Source of the DNA: Sutterella massiliensis
Lineage (GTDB): Bacteria > Pseudomonadota > Gammaproteobacteria > Burkholderiales > Burkholderiaceae_F
DNA: 64,000 nucleotides
Assembly (NCBI RefSeq): GCF_016899755.1
Contig: NZ_JACJJC010000001.1
Coordinates: forward strand, 124,001 to 188,000
Reading direction: 5' to 3'
Shown: positions 45,183 to 54,735 of the stretch, piece after piece
Layout of the letters: every line of letters starts with the position of its first letter
How positions within the stretch are numbered: the first letter of the stretch is position 1
Program-made: the position numbers and the translations under genes
Notes under the pieces: model-generated
Databases searched by the model: none
The model's input: only the letters and a program-made list of their open reading frames with translations
Told to the model about the DNA's origin: nothing

Positions 45183-46511
45183 ATGGGTTATTTCCCGCAG
45201 TGGAAGCTTAAGACCGAAGGCATCATCGCACCGGACGAACGACTGCCTCTCGGGCAAACGCTGGCGCTCGGCGTTCAGCACGTCGTGGCGATGTTCGGCT
45301 CCACCATCCTGGCTCCGATTCTCATGGGCTTTGACCCAAACACGGCCATTCTGATGAGCGGCATCGGTACGCTCATTTTCTTCATTCTCGTGGGCGGCCG
45401 CGTTCCGAGCTACCTCGGCAGTTCATTCGCCTTCATCGGTGTTGTGATTGCCGCTACGGGTTACGCAGCAGGCTCCGGTCCGAACACGAACATCTCTGTG
45501 GCGCTCGGCGGCATCATCGTTTGTGGCTTGATATATGCCGTTGTCGGTTTGATCGTCATGGCAACGGGCGTCAAATGGATCGAGCGCCTCATGCCGCCCG
45601 TTGTCACCGGGGCGGTTGTCGCCGTCATCGGTCTTAACCTCGCACCGACTGCGGTCAAAAGCGTCGGTTCGACCGACTTTGATGCGTGGATCGCGCTGCT
45701 CACCGTCCTCTGCGTCGGGGGCGTTGCAGTCTACACCCGTGGCTTTGTTCAGAAACTTCTGATTCTCGTCGGCCTATCGCTCTCGTACGTCATCTACGCC
45801 GTCCTCACGAACGGTCTCGGCATGGGCACGCCGATCAACTTCCAAAAAATCTCCGACGCTGCATGGTTCGGATTGCCGACGATTACCACACCGACCTTTT
45901 CCACGAGCGCGATTTCGCTCATCGTCCCCGTCGTCATCATTCTCATCGGCGAAAATCTCGGCCATATCAAGGCCGTCACCGCCATGACCGGCCGCAACCT
46001 CGACCCGTACATGGGCCGCGCGTTTTTGGGCGATGGCCTTGCTACGATGTTCTCCGCCTCCTTCGGCGGCACCGGCGTAACGACCTATGGTGAAAACATC
46101 GGTGTAATGGCTGCCACGCGTGTTTACTCGACGCTTCTCTTTCCGGTTGCGGCCTGCTTTGCCATCGTTCTTGGCTTCTCGCCGAAGTTTGGCGCCGTCA
46201 TTCAGACGATTCCTCAGCCTATCCTTGGCGGCACTTCGATCGTCGTTTTCGGTCTGATTGCCGTTGCCGGCGCCCGCGTCTGGGTTGTAAATCACGTTGA
46301 CTTCGGAGACAACCGCAACCTCATCGTCGCGGCCGTGACGCTTATCCTCGGTGGCGGAGACTTTACGCTGCACCTTGGAAACTTCACGCTTGGCGGCATC
46401 GGCACGGCAACCTTCGGCGCAATCATCCTCAATGCGCTCATGCAGTTCGGCGAAGAGCGCATCCAGAAGAAACCTCACGAAATTGATCTGACGAATAAGC
46501 TCGAAGACTAA
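45183..46511 (+). CDS. uraA: NCS2-family nucleobase permease (uracil permease type)
   Basis: Inner-membrane protein of 442 residues with 12-14 hydrophobic segments. The N-terminus has LPLGQTLALGVQHVVAMFGSTILAP, and the NCS2 substrate-site motifs include SLIVPVVIILIGENLGHIKA and SFGGTGVTTYGENIGVMAATR. The ENLGH and TTYGENIGV elements match the uracil branch (UraA), not the xanthine/urate branch. It imports uracil with protons. A good GGGAG lies 7 bp before the ATG. No upp gene is adjacent. Confidence 0.9.
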   Translation: MGYFPQWKLKTEGIIAPDERLPLGQTLALGVQHVVAMFGSTILAPILMGFDPNTAILMSGIGTLIFFILVGGRVPSYLGSSFAFIGVVIAATGYAAGSGPNTNISVALGGIIVCGLIYAVVGLIVMATGVKWIERLMPPVVTGAVVAVIGLNLAPTAVKSVGSTDFDAWIALLTVLCVGGVAVYTRGFVQKLLILVGLSLSYVIYAVLTNGLGMGTPINFQKISDAAWFGLPTITTPTFSTSAISLIVPVVIILIGENLGHIKAVTAMTGRNLDPYMGRAFLGDGLATMFSASFGGTGVTTYGENIGVMAATRVYSTLLFPVAACFAIVLGFSPKFGAVIQTIPQPILGGTSIVVFGLIAVAGARVWVVNHVDFGDNRNLIVAAVTLILGGGDFTLHLGNFTLGGIGTATFGAIILNALMQFGEERIQKKPHEIDLTNKLED

Positions 46512-46531
46512 TCCAAAACGCTTTGTTTCAA

Positions 46532-46568
46532 AAAAATGCCGGCCGCAGAACATGCCGCCGGCATTTTT
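46532..46568. terminator. Bidirectional terminator between uraA and tex
   Basis: Stem AAAAATGCCGGC/GCCGGCATTTTT (46532-46543 and 46557-46568) with T-runs on both strands, between convergent genes. Confidence 0.9.
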
Positions 46569-46598
46569 ATTCGCCTAACACGAATAAAGCAATCCACG

Positions 46599-48896
46599 TC
46601 AGCGGCGCAACGCAGCGAAGGCAGCCCCAAGCGCAGTTTGTTGAGCAGCCTTGTCTTTCCCGCTCGACTTGTGCCCAGCCGAGCGATTCGAAGAGGGCCC
46701 TGCAGCACCATCGCTTCTCATCGAAAGTGCAATGCGACGCCGCTTGAGATCGACGTCGATCACCGTCACCTTAACGACATCGCCGACCTTCACGACATCG
46801 CGCGGATCTTTCACAAATCGATCCGCCATGGCGGACACATGCACAAGACCGTTATCGTGCACGCCGATGTCGACGAAGGCGCCAAAAGCCGCGACATTCG
46901 TCACGACCCCCTCAAGCTTCATGCCTACACGAAGATCTTCGATGCTCTGAACGGCATCATTGAAGTCGGCCGACTTGAATTCGGCGCGCGGATCCCGCCC
47001 GGGCTTTTCAAGCTCCTTCAAAATGTCGGCAACCGTCGGGACTCCAAAGCGCTCGTCGGCGTAGTCGGCCGGACGAAGACTGCGCAAGAAGGCCGCGTCG
47101 CCCATGAGTTCGAGTACGCTCTTGCGACCTGTCTTCTGTAGGAGCCGCTCGACAAGACGATAGGATTCCGGATGTACGCCCGTCGCATCAAGCGGATTGC
47201 GTCCGCCCGGAATGCGCAAAAAACCCGCAGCCTGTTCAAAGCGCGCACTTCCCAAGAACGGGACCTTGAGAAGCTCCGTGCGGTCGACAAAAGGTCCGTT
47301 GGCTTCGCGATACGACACGATTTCTTTGGCTACGCGTTTTGTCAAACCTGCCACGTACCCCAAAAGCTCAGCGCTTGCGGTGTTGACGTCAACGCCCACA
47401 AAATTCACACAGTCCTCGACGACGGCGTTGAGGCGCCTCTCGAGTTTGCCTGCATCCACATCATGCTGGTATTGACCAACACCGATTGCCTTGGGTTCAA
47501 TCTTGACGAGCTCAGCGAGCGGATCCTGCAGACGACGAGCAATCGAAACGGCGCCGCGATAACTCACATCGAGCCCCGGCAACTCCTGCGAGGCAAGCTC
47601 GGAAGCCGAATACACGGAGGCCCCCGCCTCACTCACGATCACGCGTCGCGCACCAAGTGACGGATCAGCTTTGAGAACCTCGCCCACGATCTGCGAGGTT
47701 TCGCGGCTTGCCGTACCGTTGCCGATCGCAACGAACGCTGCCTTGCTCGCGCGAATGTAGCGAGAAAGTTTCTCCTTTGAGAGCTCGAGTTGCTGCTTCG
47801 AGGTATGCATCATCAGCACGTCATGCGCGAGGACGCGCCCCGTTTTGTCAATCACAGCGAGCTTCACACCTGTGCGGAACCCCGGATCGAGCCCTACGAC
47901 CGCATAGTTGCCAGCAGGCGCCGCGAGCAGCAGATCTTTGAGATTGTCGCCGAAAACAGAAATGGCGGTTTCCTGTGCACGCTGCTGCAGTGCCTCGAAA
48001 AGATCACCCTCGATCGCGGTACGGCACTTGACTCGCCAAGCCCAGCGGCAGACACCTCGCAGCCATTCCTCGCCGGGATAGTCCCCTTCACCGATACCGA
48101 AATGCTCAGCAATCAAACGCTCGCACGGGTGCTTCGGCAGTGACTCATCGGCCTCGGAGAGCTCAATTGAAAGGTTGAGATACCCTTCCCGTTGGCCGCG
48201 AAAGACCGCGAGCGCGCGATGCGACGGCACCCGCTCGTAGGGCTCTCGATAATCAAAGTAGTCGCGAAATTTTTCGGCTTCGTCGTTCGACACTTCGGTG
48301 TTCGCACGAGAAACAAGGTCGCCACTTGCTGCGAGAAACCGACGAAGTGCTTCTCGCAGCGTCACATCCAGACTGAACCGCTCGGCAAGAATGTCTCGTG
48401 CACCGCCGAGAACTGCCGACGCATCCGCAAAGCCTTTATCGGCATTGACGAATTTAGCTGCCGCCTCAAGCGGCACAAGCGAGCGATCTGCAAACAACTG
48501 GTCTGCCAGCGATTCGAGCCCGGCTTCTCGAGCAATCATTGCGCGGGTACGGCGCTTGGACTTGAAGGGAGCGTAAATGTCTTCGAGCGCCTGCTTGGTA
48601 TCGGCGCGGGAAATGTCTTCACGTAACTCATCGGTGAGTTTTCCCTGCAGCTCGAGCTGCGAAAGGATGGTTTCGCGGCGACTCTCAAGTTCGCGCAGAT
48701 ATATCAGGCGCTCTTCGAGGAGTCGGAGCTGATCGTCAGAAAGTCCGCCCGTCGCTTCCTTTCGATAACGCGCAATAAAAGGGACGGTAGCCCCACCGTC
48801 GAGCAGCTCGACTGCAGCAACAACCTGTCGAGGCGCTGCCGCAATATCCGTTGAAAGCCGCTCGAGCAGATGAGCCGAAAGTGTGGATTGGGTCAT
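46599..48896 (-). CDS. tex: Tex family transcription accessory protein
   Basis: Protein of 765 residues with the full Tex layout: N-terminal helical region (VPFIARYRKEATGGLSDDQL), a YqgF/RNase H-like domain (VGLDPGFRTGVKLAVID), tandem HhH motifs (VNTASAELLGYVAGLTKRVA, about 520-560) and a C-terminal S1 RNA-binding domain (GMKLEGVVTNVAAFGAFVDI, about 650-720). A short Ser/Lys tail ends the protein. Tex binds RNA and affects transcription and stress survival. It starts at the ATG at 48896. Confidence 0.95.
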   Translation of the reverse strand: MTQSTLSAHLLERLSTDIAAAPRQVVAAVELLDGGATVPFIARYRKEATGGLSDDQLRLLEERLIYLRELESRRETILSQLELQGKLTDELREDISRADTKQALEDIYAPFKSKRRTRAMIAREAGLESLADQLFADRSLVPLEAAAKFVNADKGFADASAVLGGARDILAERFSLDVTLREALRRFLAASGDLVSRANTEVSNDEAEKFRDYFDYREPYERVPSHRALAVFRGQREGYLNLSIELSEADESLPKHPCERLIAEHFGIGEGDYPGEEWLRGVCRWAWRVKCRTAIEGDLFEALQQRAQETAISVFGDNLKDLLLAAPAGNYAVVGLDPGFRTGVKLAVIDKTGRVLAHDVLMMHTSKQQLELSKEKLSRYIRASKAAFVAIGNGTASRETSQIVGEVLKADPSLGARRVIVSEAGASVYSASELASQELPGLDVSYRGAVSIARRLQDPLAELVKIEPKAIGVGQYQHDVDAGKLERRLNAVVEDCVNFVGVDVNTASAELLGYVAGLTKRVAKEIVSYREANGPFVDRTELLKVPFLGSARFEQAAGFLRIPGGRNPLDATGVHPESYRLVERLLQKTGRKSVLELMGDAAFLRSLRPADYADERFGVPTVADILKELEKPGRDPRAEFKSADFNDAVQSIEDLRVGMKLEGVVTNVAAFGAFVDIGVHDNGLVHVSAMADRFVKDPRDVVKVGDVVKVTVIDVDLKRRRIALSMRSDGAAGPSSNRSAGHKSSGKDKAAQQTALGAAFAALRR

Positions 48897-49001
48897 ATCG
48901 AGACCGTCTCAATCAAAAAGCGGACGCCCGCCGCTCCTTGGAGCTGCTGCGCCCGCAAAAAAAAAAGCAAAACGGAAATTCTACCTTCGCACGCAACGAC
49001 T

Positions 49002-49481
49002 TCAGTCGCGCGCGAGGAACTGCAGAATACCCTCAACGACCTGCATATCCTTGGCTTCATAAGCTTGTTTACGAAGACCTGCGAGCATCGGCGGCAGTAT
49101 AGGTGCACCCGAAACTACTTCCTCGTTGTATGTAAAACGAACGAAAAGACTACCGGGTTCGGGTTCGGCGAGTTCGATCGAAAAATCCGAAGCGGGCCGC
49201 TCAGCATCACCCTTGAAAAACGTTCGGTACGCATGCTTTTTATCGTCGAGAACAACACGCTCCTCAAAGGCAAGTCCGCCCGACTGAAAGCGTACGACAC
49301 GCGTAAATGAGCGCTCGCCATTTTCTCCCGACTCTTCCGCACCGAGTTCGCTCGAAGCGATTTCACCGTAGAAAGCCTCCGGTCGCTTGGCAAACGCAAC
49401 GACGCCACGCCAGAAATCTTCGCGGGACGGTCCAGGAAGACCAGGTTCTCCGACCCGAATGATGTGTTCGTGAAACTTCAT
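49002..49481 (-). CDS. DUF1857/AtaL-like SRPBCC-fold protein
   Basis: Protein of 159 residues from the ATG at 49481 (MKFHEHIIRVGEPG). The pattern FHEHIIRVGEPGLPGPSRED, then FWRGVVAFAKRPEAF, is typical of DUF1857, an SRPBCC (START-like) ligand-binding fold; FVRFTYNEEV and a long C-terminal helix (AGLRKQAYEAKDMQVVEGIL) complete it. Function unknown. It is 8 bp downstream of the ABC permease gene and is probably cotranscribed with it. Confidence 0.78.
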   Translation of the reverse strand: MKFHEHIIRVGEPGLPGPSREDFWRGVVAFAKRPEAFYGEIASSELGAEESGENGERSFTRVVRFQSGGLAFEERVVLDDKKHAYRTFFKGDAERPASDFSIELAEPEPGSLFVRFTYNEEVVSGAPILPPMLAGLRKQAYEAKDMQVVEGILQFLARD

Positions 49482-49489
49482 TTTCAACT

Positions 49490-50590
49490 TTAATGAGATG
49501 AATGCCTTTGTCCGCCTAGAACGCGTCTCTCAAGCCACTGACTGTAGCGGGAAACCGCAAAGCTAGACACAAAGTAGACAGCGGCAATGAATATATAGCC
49601 TTCAATGAAGAAGGCGCGCCATTGTGCGTCGCCCAACGCAAGACGCAGACTCCCCGTAAGGTCGTACATGGATACGATTGTCACGAGCGACGTATCGAGA
49701 AAGCACGAAATCAGACTGTTGACGAATGCCGGAATGATGGCAGCGAGTGCCTGCGGAAGAATGACATGAACGTAACACTGAACGGTTGTGAGGCCGAGCG
49801 ACTTCGCCGCATGAATCTGCCCTTGCGGAACCGTCTGTAGACCACCGCGAACCGTCTCAGCCATGTAGGCGGCCTGAAAGAGGACGATTGCCCATGTCAC
49901 GCGCCAGAAAGCATCAATCTGCATCCAGCTCGGCAAAAGGAGCGGAAAAACGAAGGTCGCCACAAAAAGCACTGTGATGAGCGGGACTCCGCGCACGAGT
50001 TCGATGTAGGCGGTGGAAACGAATGAAATCGCGGGCAGGCGGCTGCGCCGCCCAATTGCAAGGAGAATACCGATCGGCGACGAAACCCCCATCCCAATCA
50101 GCGTCACGATAATGGTGAGCGGCAGTCCACCCCACATATCGGTGTCAACGGACGAAAGTCCTGCAACGCCGCCGTACATGAGCACGAAGAAAGCGCCAAG
50201 CACGATAACCCAGCCAAGCAATAGGCAACGAGCTCTCGGCTTTCGCCATAACGCGGGAACCGCCGTTGCGATGAGCATCAGAACGACGAGCAAAGTCGCC
50301 GTCGCCGCTCGCCACTGTTCCTCATAAGGGAAACGCCCAAAAAGAATAAGGCGCCACTTTTCTGCCACAAAACCCCAGCAGGCGCCCTGTGTAGATCGGC
50401 ACATCTGCAGATCAGGGGCCCAAACTGCATCGAGAATGCCCCATTTAAAAAGTAAAACAGCAATGAGGACAAGTGCCGCACCAATACCAATACTCAGGAT
50501 CGACGAGATCGGCGAATAGAAAAACCGTGAGCGGATTCGCTCGCCAAACCCTTCACTTTGCACGGGGGACGCTTCGCAATTCGGATTCAT
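49490..50590 (-). CDS. aapM: Amino-acid ABC transporter permease (AapM/YhdY type)
   Basis: Inner-membrane protein of 366 residues from the ATG at 50590 (MNPNCEAS). After N-terminal helices (about 33-50, 115-132 and 140-158) comes the His/Glu/Gln/Arg/Opine-type permease core: GGLPLTIIVTLIGMGVSSPI, YIELVRGVPLITVLF, the EAA-type coupling loop AAKSLGLTTVQCYVHVILPQ, and the last helices. The long N-terminal extension distinguishes AapM and AapQ from short HisM-type permeases. It pairs with AapQ 16 bp upstream. No ATPase gene follows. Confidence 0.9.
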   Translation of the reverse strand: MNPNCEASPVQSEGFGERIRSRFFYSPISSILSIGIGAALVLIAVLLFKWGILDAVWAPDLQMCRSTQGACWGFVAEKWRLILFGRFPYEEQWRAATATLLVVLMLIATAVPALWRKPRARCLLLGWVIVLGAFFVLMYGGVAGLSSVDTDMWGGLPLTIIVTLIGMGVSSPIGILLAIGRRSRLPAISFVSTAYIELVRGVPLITVLFVATFVFPLLLPSWMQIDAFWRVTWAIVLFQAAYMAETVRGGLQTVPQGQIHAAKSLGLTTVQCYVHVILPQALAAIIPAFVNSLISCFLDTSLVTIVSMYDLTGSLRLALGDAQWRAFFIEGYIFIAAVYFVSSFAVSRYSQWLERRVLGGQRHSSH

Positions 50591-50606
50591 CGCTTCACCC
50601 CTTGCT

Positions 50607-51782
50607 TCAAATTTTGGCCGCCGTGACGCGCGCATTGAAAGCGTTCATGACAACGGAAATCACCAGATTGACGCTCAAGTAAACAAGCATGATGATGCAG
50701 ATGACTTCGAGCGCCTGTCCTGTGACGTTCAGTGCGGTCGTCCCGACATTAACGAGGTCCGGATAACCGACCATCACAGCGAGCGACGAGTTTTTCGTAA
50801 GCGTCATGAATTGACTCGACAGCGGCGGTACGATTAGGCGCAGCGCCTGCGGAAAGATCACGTAACTTACGGCATCGGAATGCGTCAATCCGAGCGCGTA
50901 CGCAGCATCCCACTGTCCAGTTCGAACAGACTGCACCCCCGCACGCACGATTTCTGCGATCGAAGCAGACGTAAAAAGCGTGAGACCGAGCCAGAGCGTA
51001 AGAAATTCAGGCGTAATCTGTAGCCCCCCGCGCATGGAGAATCGCGTCTGCGTCGGATGATCCCAACCGCTCAGAGCCCCACAGGAAACCCATGCAAACA
51101 CGCACACAACGGCAAAAACCGCAAGGGACCAGACGGCTGCCATCCAAACGGAAAGCTTGCGCCGCAATAGAACAAAAGCGCCAGCAGCAACCGCACCTCC
51201 TGCACCGAGCGCCAACAAAACAGCCGCTGTCCCAATTTGAGGCACAGCAAGATAAAGTCCCGTTTTAGCGAGATAAATCCAGCTGCCCGCATGGAACGCC
51301 TCGCGCGCACCGGGTAAAAGTTCGGTCACAACAAGATAGAGCGCCAGCAGGAGAACGAGAAGCGGAATATTGCGGTATGCCTCAACGTGTGCCGCGCCTA
51401 GAAAACGCAACAACGGATTCTTCGCAAGCCGCATAAGGCCGACCACGACGCCGAGTATCGTCGCGGTAATGATTGTGAGGCCAGCCACTCTGAGTGTGTT
51501 GAGGAGCCCCACGAGGAAGGCCTTCCAAAGCGGGTCGCTACTCGAGTAAGTAATCAGTTGATCGCTGATCTCAAAGCCCGCGCGGTCGCTCATGAAGCCA
51601 AAGCCGCTCCGAACGTGCTTCGTTGCCAAATTGCTCTCGACATTGGCAACAAAAAAGCCCGCCACCAAAAGGAGCGCAAGGACGAAGAGCGCTTGCAGGA
51701 AAAATTCCCGGCGTTTCCGTACCTGCTCGCGTCTGCGCCACGAAGCGTCACCCGACGCGTCCAACTTGTCTTTGGGAAACAT
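50607..51782 (-). CDS. aapQ: Amino-acid ABC transporter permease (AapQ/YhdX type)
   Basis: Inner-membrane protein of 391 residues with about eight transmembrane segments. The core has GLLNTLRVAGLTIITATILG, EAYRNIPLLVLLLALYL, SIAEIVRAGVQSVRTGQWDA and the coupling loop AYALGLTHSDAVSYVIFPQA. The large insert with extra helices (about 165-260) is typical of AapQ. Together with AapM it forms the channel for general L-amino-acid uptake. It starts at the ATG at 51782, directly after a hairpin that separates it from the binding-protein gene. Confidence 0.92.
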   Translation of the reverse strand: MFPKDKLDASGDASWRRREQVRKRREFFLQALFVLALLLVAGFFVANVESNLATKHVRSGFGFMSDRAGFEISDQLITYSSSDPLWKAFLVGLLNTLRVAGLTIITATILGVVVGLMRLAKNPLLRFLGAAHVEAYRNIPLLVLLLALYLVVTELLPGAREAFHAGSWIYLAKTGLYLAVPQIGTAAVLLALGAGGAVAAGAFVLLRRKLSVWMAAVWSLAVFAVVCVFAWVSCGALSGWDHPTQTRFSMRGGLQITPEFLTLWLGLTLFTSASIAEIVRAGVQSVRTGQWDAAYALGLTHSDAVSYVIFPQALRLIVPPLSSQFMTLTKNSSLAVMVGYPDLVNVGTTALNVTGQALEVICIIMLVYLSVNLVISVVMNAFNARVTAAKI

Positions 51783-51810
51783 AAAAACCGCTTATCTTGT
51801 TCCGAATCTC

Positions 51811-51845
51811 AAAAAGGCTCCGCCCGCTTGCAGGGGAGCCTTTGG
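51811..51845 (-). terminator. Attenuating hairpin between aapJ and aapQ
   Basis: On the minus strand a 9-bp stem AAAGGCTCC/GGAGCCTTT (plus-strand arms 51813-51821 and 51835-51843) is followed by T5. Such hairpins commonly lower permease expression relative to the binding protein. Confidence 0.75.
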
Positions 51846-51914
51846 GAAAGTTGCGCCCGACATGCGCTTAAGCTGCAGGAACGCACCTCGGATCACCGAT
51901 ACCGACAGCGCGAC

Positions 51915-52934
51915 TCAACGGATCGGCAGTGCATACATAAGGCCGCCGTCCTTGTAGAGCTTGTTAAGACCGCGCGGCAGATTGAGCGCCGAATTGGGAC
52001 CGAAATACTTTTCCCAGGATTCGCCGTAGTTACCGACCTGCTTAATGAGACGATACGACCAGTCTTTGTCGAGACCGAGCATGCGCCCCATGTCCTCTCC
52101 CGTGCCCACAAGACGTTTGACATTGGGATCCGTAGCCGTCTTGCGAACTTCGTCTACGTTCGCCTGCGTCACGCCGTACTCTTCTGCGCCAACAAAGGCT
52201 TGGAAACACCAGCGAACAATTTCAAAAAACTCCCAATCGCCGCGGCGAACGGCTGGCCCAAGGGGTTCTTTCGTGATCGTCTCGGGAAGAATTTCAAACT
52301 TCGAAGGATCGGGCGCTACTGTGCGGACGCCCGCCAAATCGGAAAGGTCTGAAGTGTAGACATCGCAACGTCCAGAAATAAAAGCGCTCTGTGTCGCTTC
52401 GGTCGTATCGAAAACGACCGTCTTGTACTGCATCTTGTGCGAGTTGAAGTAGTCGGCTGTCGTCTTTTCCGTCGTAGTTCCCGTCTGCACACAGACTGTT
52501 GCACCGTCGAGCTCGTTGATACTCTTGACACCCAACGCCTTTGGCACCATAAAACCCTGCCCGTCGTAGTAGGAAACAACGACGAAAGCCGCACCCTGAC
52601 TTGCATCGCGCGTCATCGTCCAAGACGTGTTACGCGCGAGCATGTCGATTTCACCGGAGCCGAGCGCTGTCATGTGCTGCGTGGAACTGAGCGGCACGTA
52701 CTTCACTTTGTCCGCATCACCCAGAATCGCAGCTGCCACGCCACGGCACAGATTGACGTCGAGCCCCTCCCATTTGCCCTGGCTGTTCGCGGCGGCAAAA
52801 CCAGGCGCAGAGGTGTTTACGCCGCAGACGAGCTCACCGCGAGCCCTGATTTTGTCGAGCGTCGGACCGGCGAAAGCCGTCGCGCTGAAGCACATGCCGC
52901 AAAGAACGGCAACGGAAAGAAGCTTCGAATTCAT
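51915..52934 (-). CDS. aapJ: Amino-acid ABC transporter periplasmic binding protein (AapJ/YhdW type)
   Basis: Periplasmic protein of 339 residues from the ATG at 52934. The signal peptide is MNSKLLSVAVLCGMCFSATA, cleaved near FA-GP at residue 22. The family-3 solute-binding core starts LDKIRARGELVCGVNTSAPG and includes SGEIDMLARNTSWTMTRD, VCVQTGTTTEKTTADYF, CDVYTSDLSDLAGVR and the C-terminal NYGESWEKYFGPNS. These features match the general L-amino-acid binding protein. It is the first gene of the aapJ-aapQ-aapM cluster. Confidence 0.93.
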   Translation of the reverse strand: MNSKLLSVAVLCGMCFSATAFAGPTLDKIRARGELVCGVNTSAPGFAAANSQGKWEGLDVNLCRGVAAAILGDADKVKYVPLSSTQHMTALGSGEIDMLARNTSWTMTRDASQGAAFVVVSYYDGQGFMVPKALGVKSINELDGATVCVQTGTTTEKTTADYFNSHKMQYKTVVFDTTEATQSAFISGRCDVYTSDLSDLAGVRTVAPDPSKFEILPETITKEPLGPAVRRGDWEFFEIVRWCFQAFVGAEEYGVTQANVDEVRKTATDPNVKRLVGTGEDMGRMLGLDKDWSYRLIKQVGNYGESWEKYFGPNSALNLPRGLNKLYKDGGLMYALPIR

Positions 52935-53307
52935 AGCGTCCCTCAATATCGTTAGTCGCGATTGCATCTGTCTGTTCCGAAGCGACAAGCATGCCGCGCA
53001 AACCAATCCCTCCGGGAAAATTGGTTTTGTGGTTTATCCGAAAATATAATGTATTTGCTAGTCTTACAAACGAATCCAAGAATTCGAACCCACAAACCGC
53101 ACTGCCTAGTGTACCCCTAATCGAAGATTAAACCTGATCTGGCGCATGGAAAAAGTGATGTACCTCTGACAAAAGTCGTTTTTCTGCAAGCGCTCTACGA
53201 CAAACCGCGCATCACGATCAAACGCTGTGGATAACTCTCAAATTTCGAAAAATATCAATTCGTTAATGTGTTAGAATGCGTGGTTCCTTCACTTCTTTCG
53301 GTGGTTT
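52935..53307. other. AT-rich intergenic region between aapJ and the CorC-like gene
   Basis: 373 bp without a gene, holding divergent promoters. On the minus strand TTGTAA (plus 53064-53069) and TATTTT (plus 53041-53046) are 17 bp apart and could drive aapJ. On the plus strand TAGAAT near 53270 is a possible -10 for the CorC-like gene. One perfect DnaA-box 9-mer, TGTGGATAA, is at 53226-53234, but no box cluster is present. Confidence 0.45.
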
Positions 53308-54630
53308 ATGTCCTCATATGTTCAGGTAGCGTGCTTGTTTTTGCTCGTCGTGACGGCTGGCTTTTTCTCATCGGCAGAAATATCGCTCGCCGCAGCCTCC
53401 AAAACACGACTTCAAGCGCTAGCTGACGAAGGAGACCGCCGCGCCGCTGTTGCGCTTGAGTTTCAATCGCACCCTGGGCAGTTCTTTTCCGCGCTTCAGG
53501 TCTGCGTCAACGCCGTGACGCTTTTGGGCGGCATTGTGGGTGACGCTGCTTTCTCGCCGCTTTTCGAGTGGTGCTTCAAGCGTCTTTTGCCCAACCACGA
53601 CCTCAGCAACGTCTCCTTCATCATCTCTTTTGTCATAGCGACGGCACTCTTTGTCATTTTTTCCGACCTGTTGCCGAAGCGTCTTGCCATTGCCCGCCCT
53701 GAAACGATCGCCATGGCAACAGCGCGCCCTATGCGTTTTCTCATCCGTATTCTGCGCCCGATTGTCTTCGTGCTTGAGAAGCTCTCGGACGCCTGCCTGA
53801 AAACGCTCGGCGTACCGACGATGCGCCAGGAAACGATCACTTCCGAAGACATTCTCGCAAGCGTTGGCGCGGGCGCTGCAGCCGGCGTCATCGCCCCGCA
53901 GGAAGAAGCCGTCATCCAGAACGTCTTTGAGCTTGAAAGCCGTCTCGCGCCCTCTGCCATGACGCCTCGCGAAAACATCGTCTACTTCACGCTCGACGAA
54001 ACAGAAGCCAGCATCCGAGCAAAAATCGCCACCGTTCCCTACAACCGCTTTTTGGTATGCGACAAGGATCTCGACCACGTAATCGGATTTGTCGATTCCA
54101 AGCATCTATTGCGGCGCGTGCTCGACGAGAAGCCCCTCACCTTCCAAGGCTCGGACCTCGTGCAGCCCTGCCATTTCATTCCGGATTCGCTCACGCTCTC
54201 CGAAGTGCTCGACGTCTTTCAGCGCACGCACGAAGACTTCGCCGTCATCATCAACGAATACGCCCTCTTGGTTGGCATGATCACCATCAATGACGTGATG
54301 TCAACCGTGATGGGCGACCTCGTACTCACAGCCGACGACGTTCAAATCATTCAACGCGATGAGGATACGTGGCTTGTCGACGGTTCGACTCCGATCGATG
54401 ACTTGGAGCATGCACTCGAAATCGACGAACTGCCCGAAGACTCCGCCTACGAAACAGTTGCGGGCTTCATGATGTACATGCTGCGCAAGATTCCGAAGCG
54501 CACGGACAAAGTCGTCTGCGCCGACTATACGTTCGAAGTACTCGACGTCGACAACAACCGCATCGACCAAGTCCTCGTCACTCGCAACAAGAAGCGCGAC
54601 GCCCTTAAGTCGAGCGGTACGCTTGCATAA
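53308..54630 (+). CDS. CNNM/CorC-family hemolysin-related transporter or efflux protein
   Basis: Membrane protein of 440 residues. The DUF21/CNNM transmembrane domain covers about residues 1-170, with FFSSAEISLAAASKTRLQAL and IFSDLLPKRLAIARPETIA. Two CBS motifs follow (about 215-340, with AMTPRENIVYFTLDETE and VIINEYALLVGMITINDVMS), and a C-terminal CorC_HlyC domain (about 350-430) ends the protein. Relatives YtfL/PaeA and CorC act in Mg/Co or polyamine export. The exact substrate cannot be read from sequence. Confidence 0.9.
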   Translation: MSSYVQVACLFLLVVTAGFFSSAEISLAAASKTRLQALADEGDRRAAVALEFQSHPGQFFSALQVCVNAVTLLGGIVGDAAFSPLFEWCFKRLLPNHDLSNVSFIISFVIATALFVIFSDLLPKRLAIARPETIAMATARPMRFLIRILRPIVFVLEKLSDACLKTLGVPTMRQETITSEDILASVGAGAAAGVIAPQEEAVIQNVFELESRLAPSAMTPRENIVYFTLDETEASIRAKIATVPYNRFLVCDKDLDHVIGFVDSKHLLRRVLDEKPLTFQGSDLVQPCHFIPDSLTLSEVLDVFQRTHEDFAVIINEYALLVGMITINDVMSTVMGDLVLTADDVQIIQRDEDTWLVDGSTPIDDLEHALEIDELPEDSAYETVAGFMMYMLRKIPKRTDKVVCADYTFEVLDVDNNRIDQVLVTRNKKRDALKSSGTLA

Positions 54631-54657
54631 AGCTAACGACTCCGAAAACGAGCTCGC

Positions 54658-54702
54658 AAAAATGCCGAAGCGCCTCATCGAGACTGCTTCGGCATTTTTA
54701 TT
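54658..54702. terminator. Bidirectional terminator between the CorC-like gene and topB
   Basis: A 14-bp stem AAAAATGCCGAAGC/GCTTCGGCATTTTT (54658-54671 and 54686-54699) with T-runs on both strands, between convergent genes. Confidence 0.92.
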
Positions 54703-54735
54703 TCCATTTGAACGGGTACCCGAAGGGCACAAGCG

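Noticed and set aside
53076..53096. GGGTTCGAATTC on the minus strand, resembling a tRNA T-loop
   Set aside because: The flanking bases do not form a T stem and no acceptor, anticodon arm or D arm can be drawn.
53226..53234. Perfect DnaA box in an AT-rich intergenic region, possible oriC
   Set aside because: Only one perfect 9-mer is present; about 0.5 such matches are expected by chance in 64 kb. No box cluster, and no dnaA or dnaN nearby.
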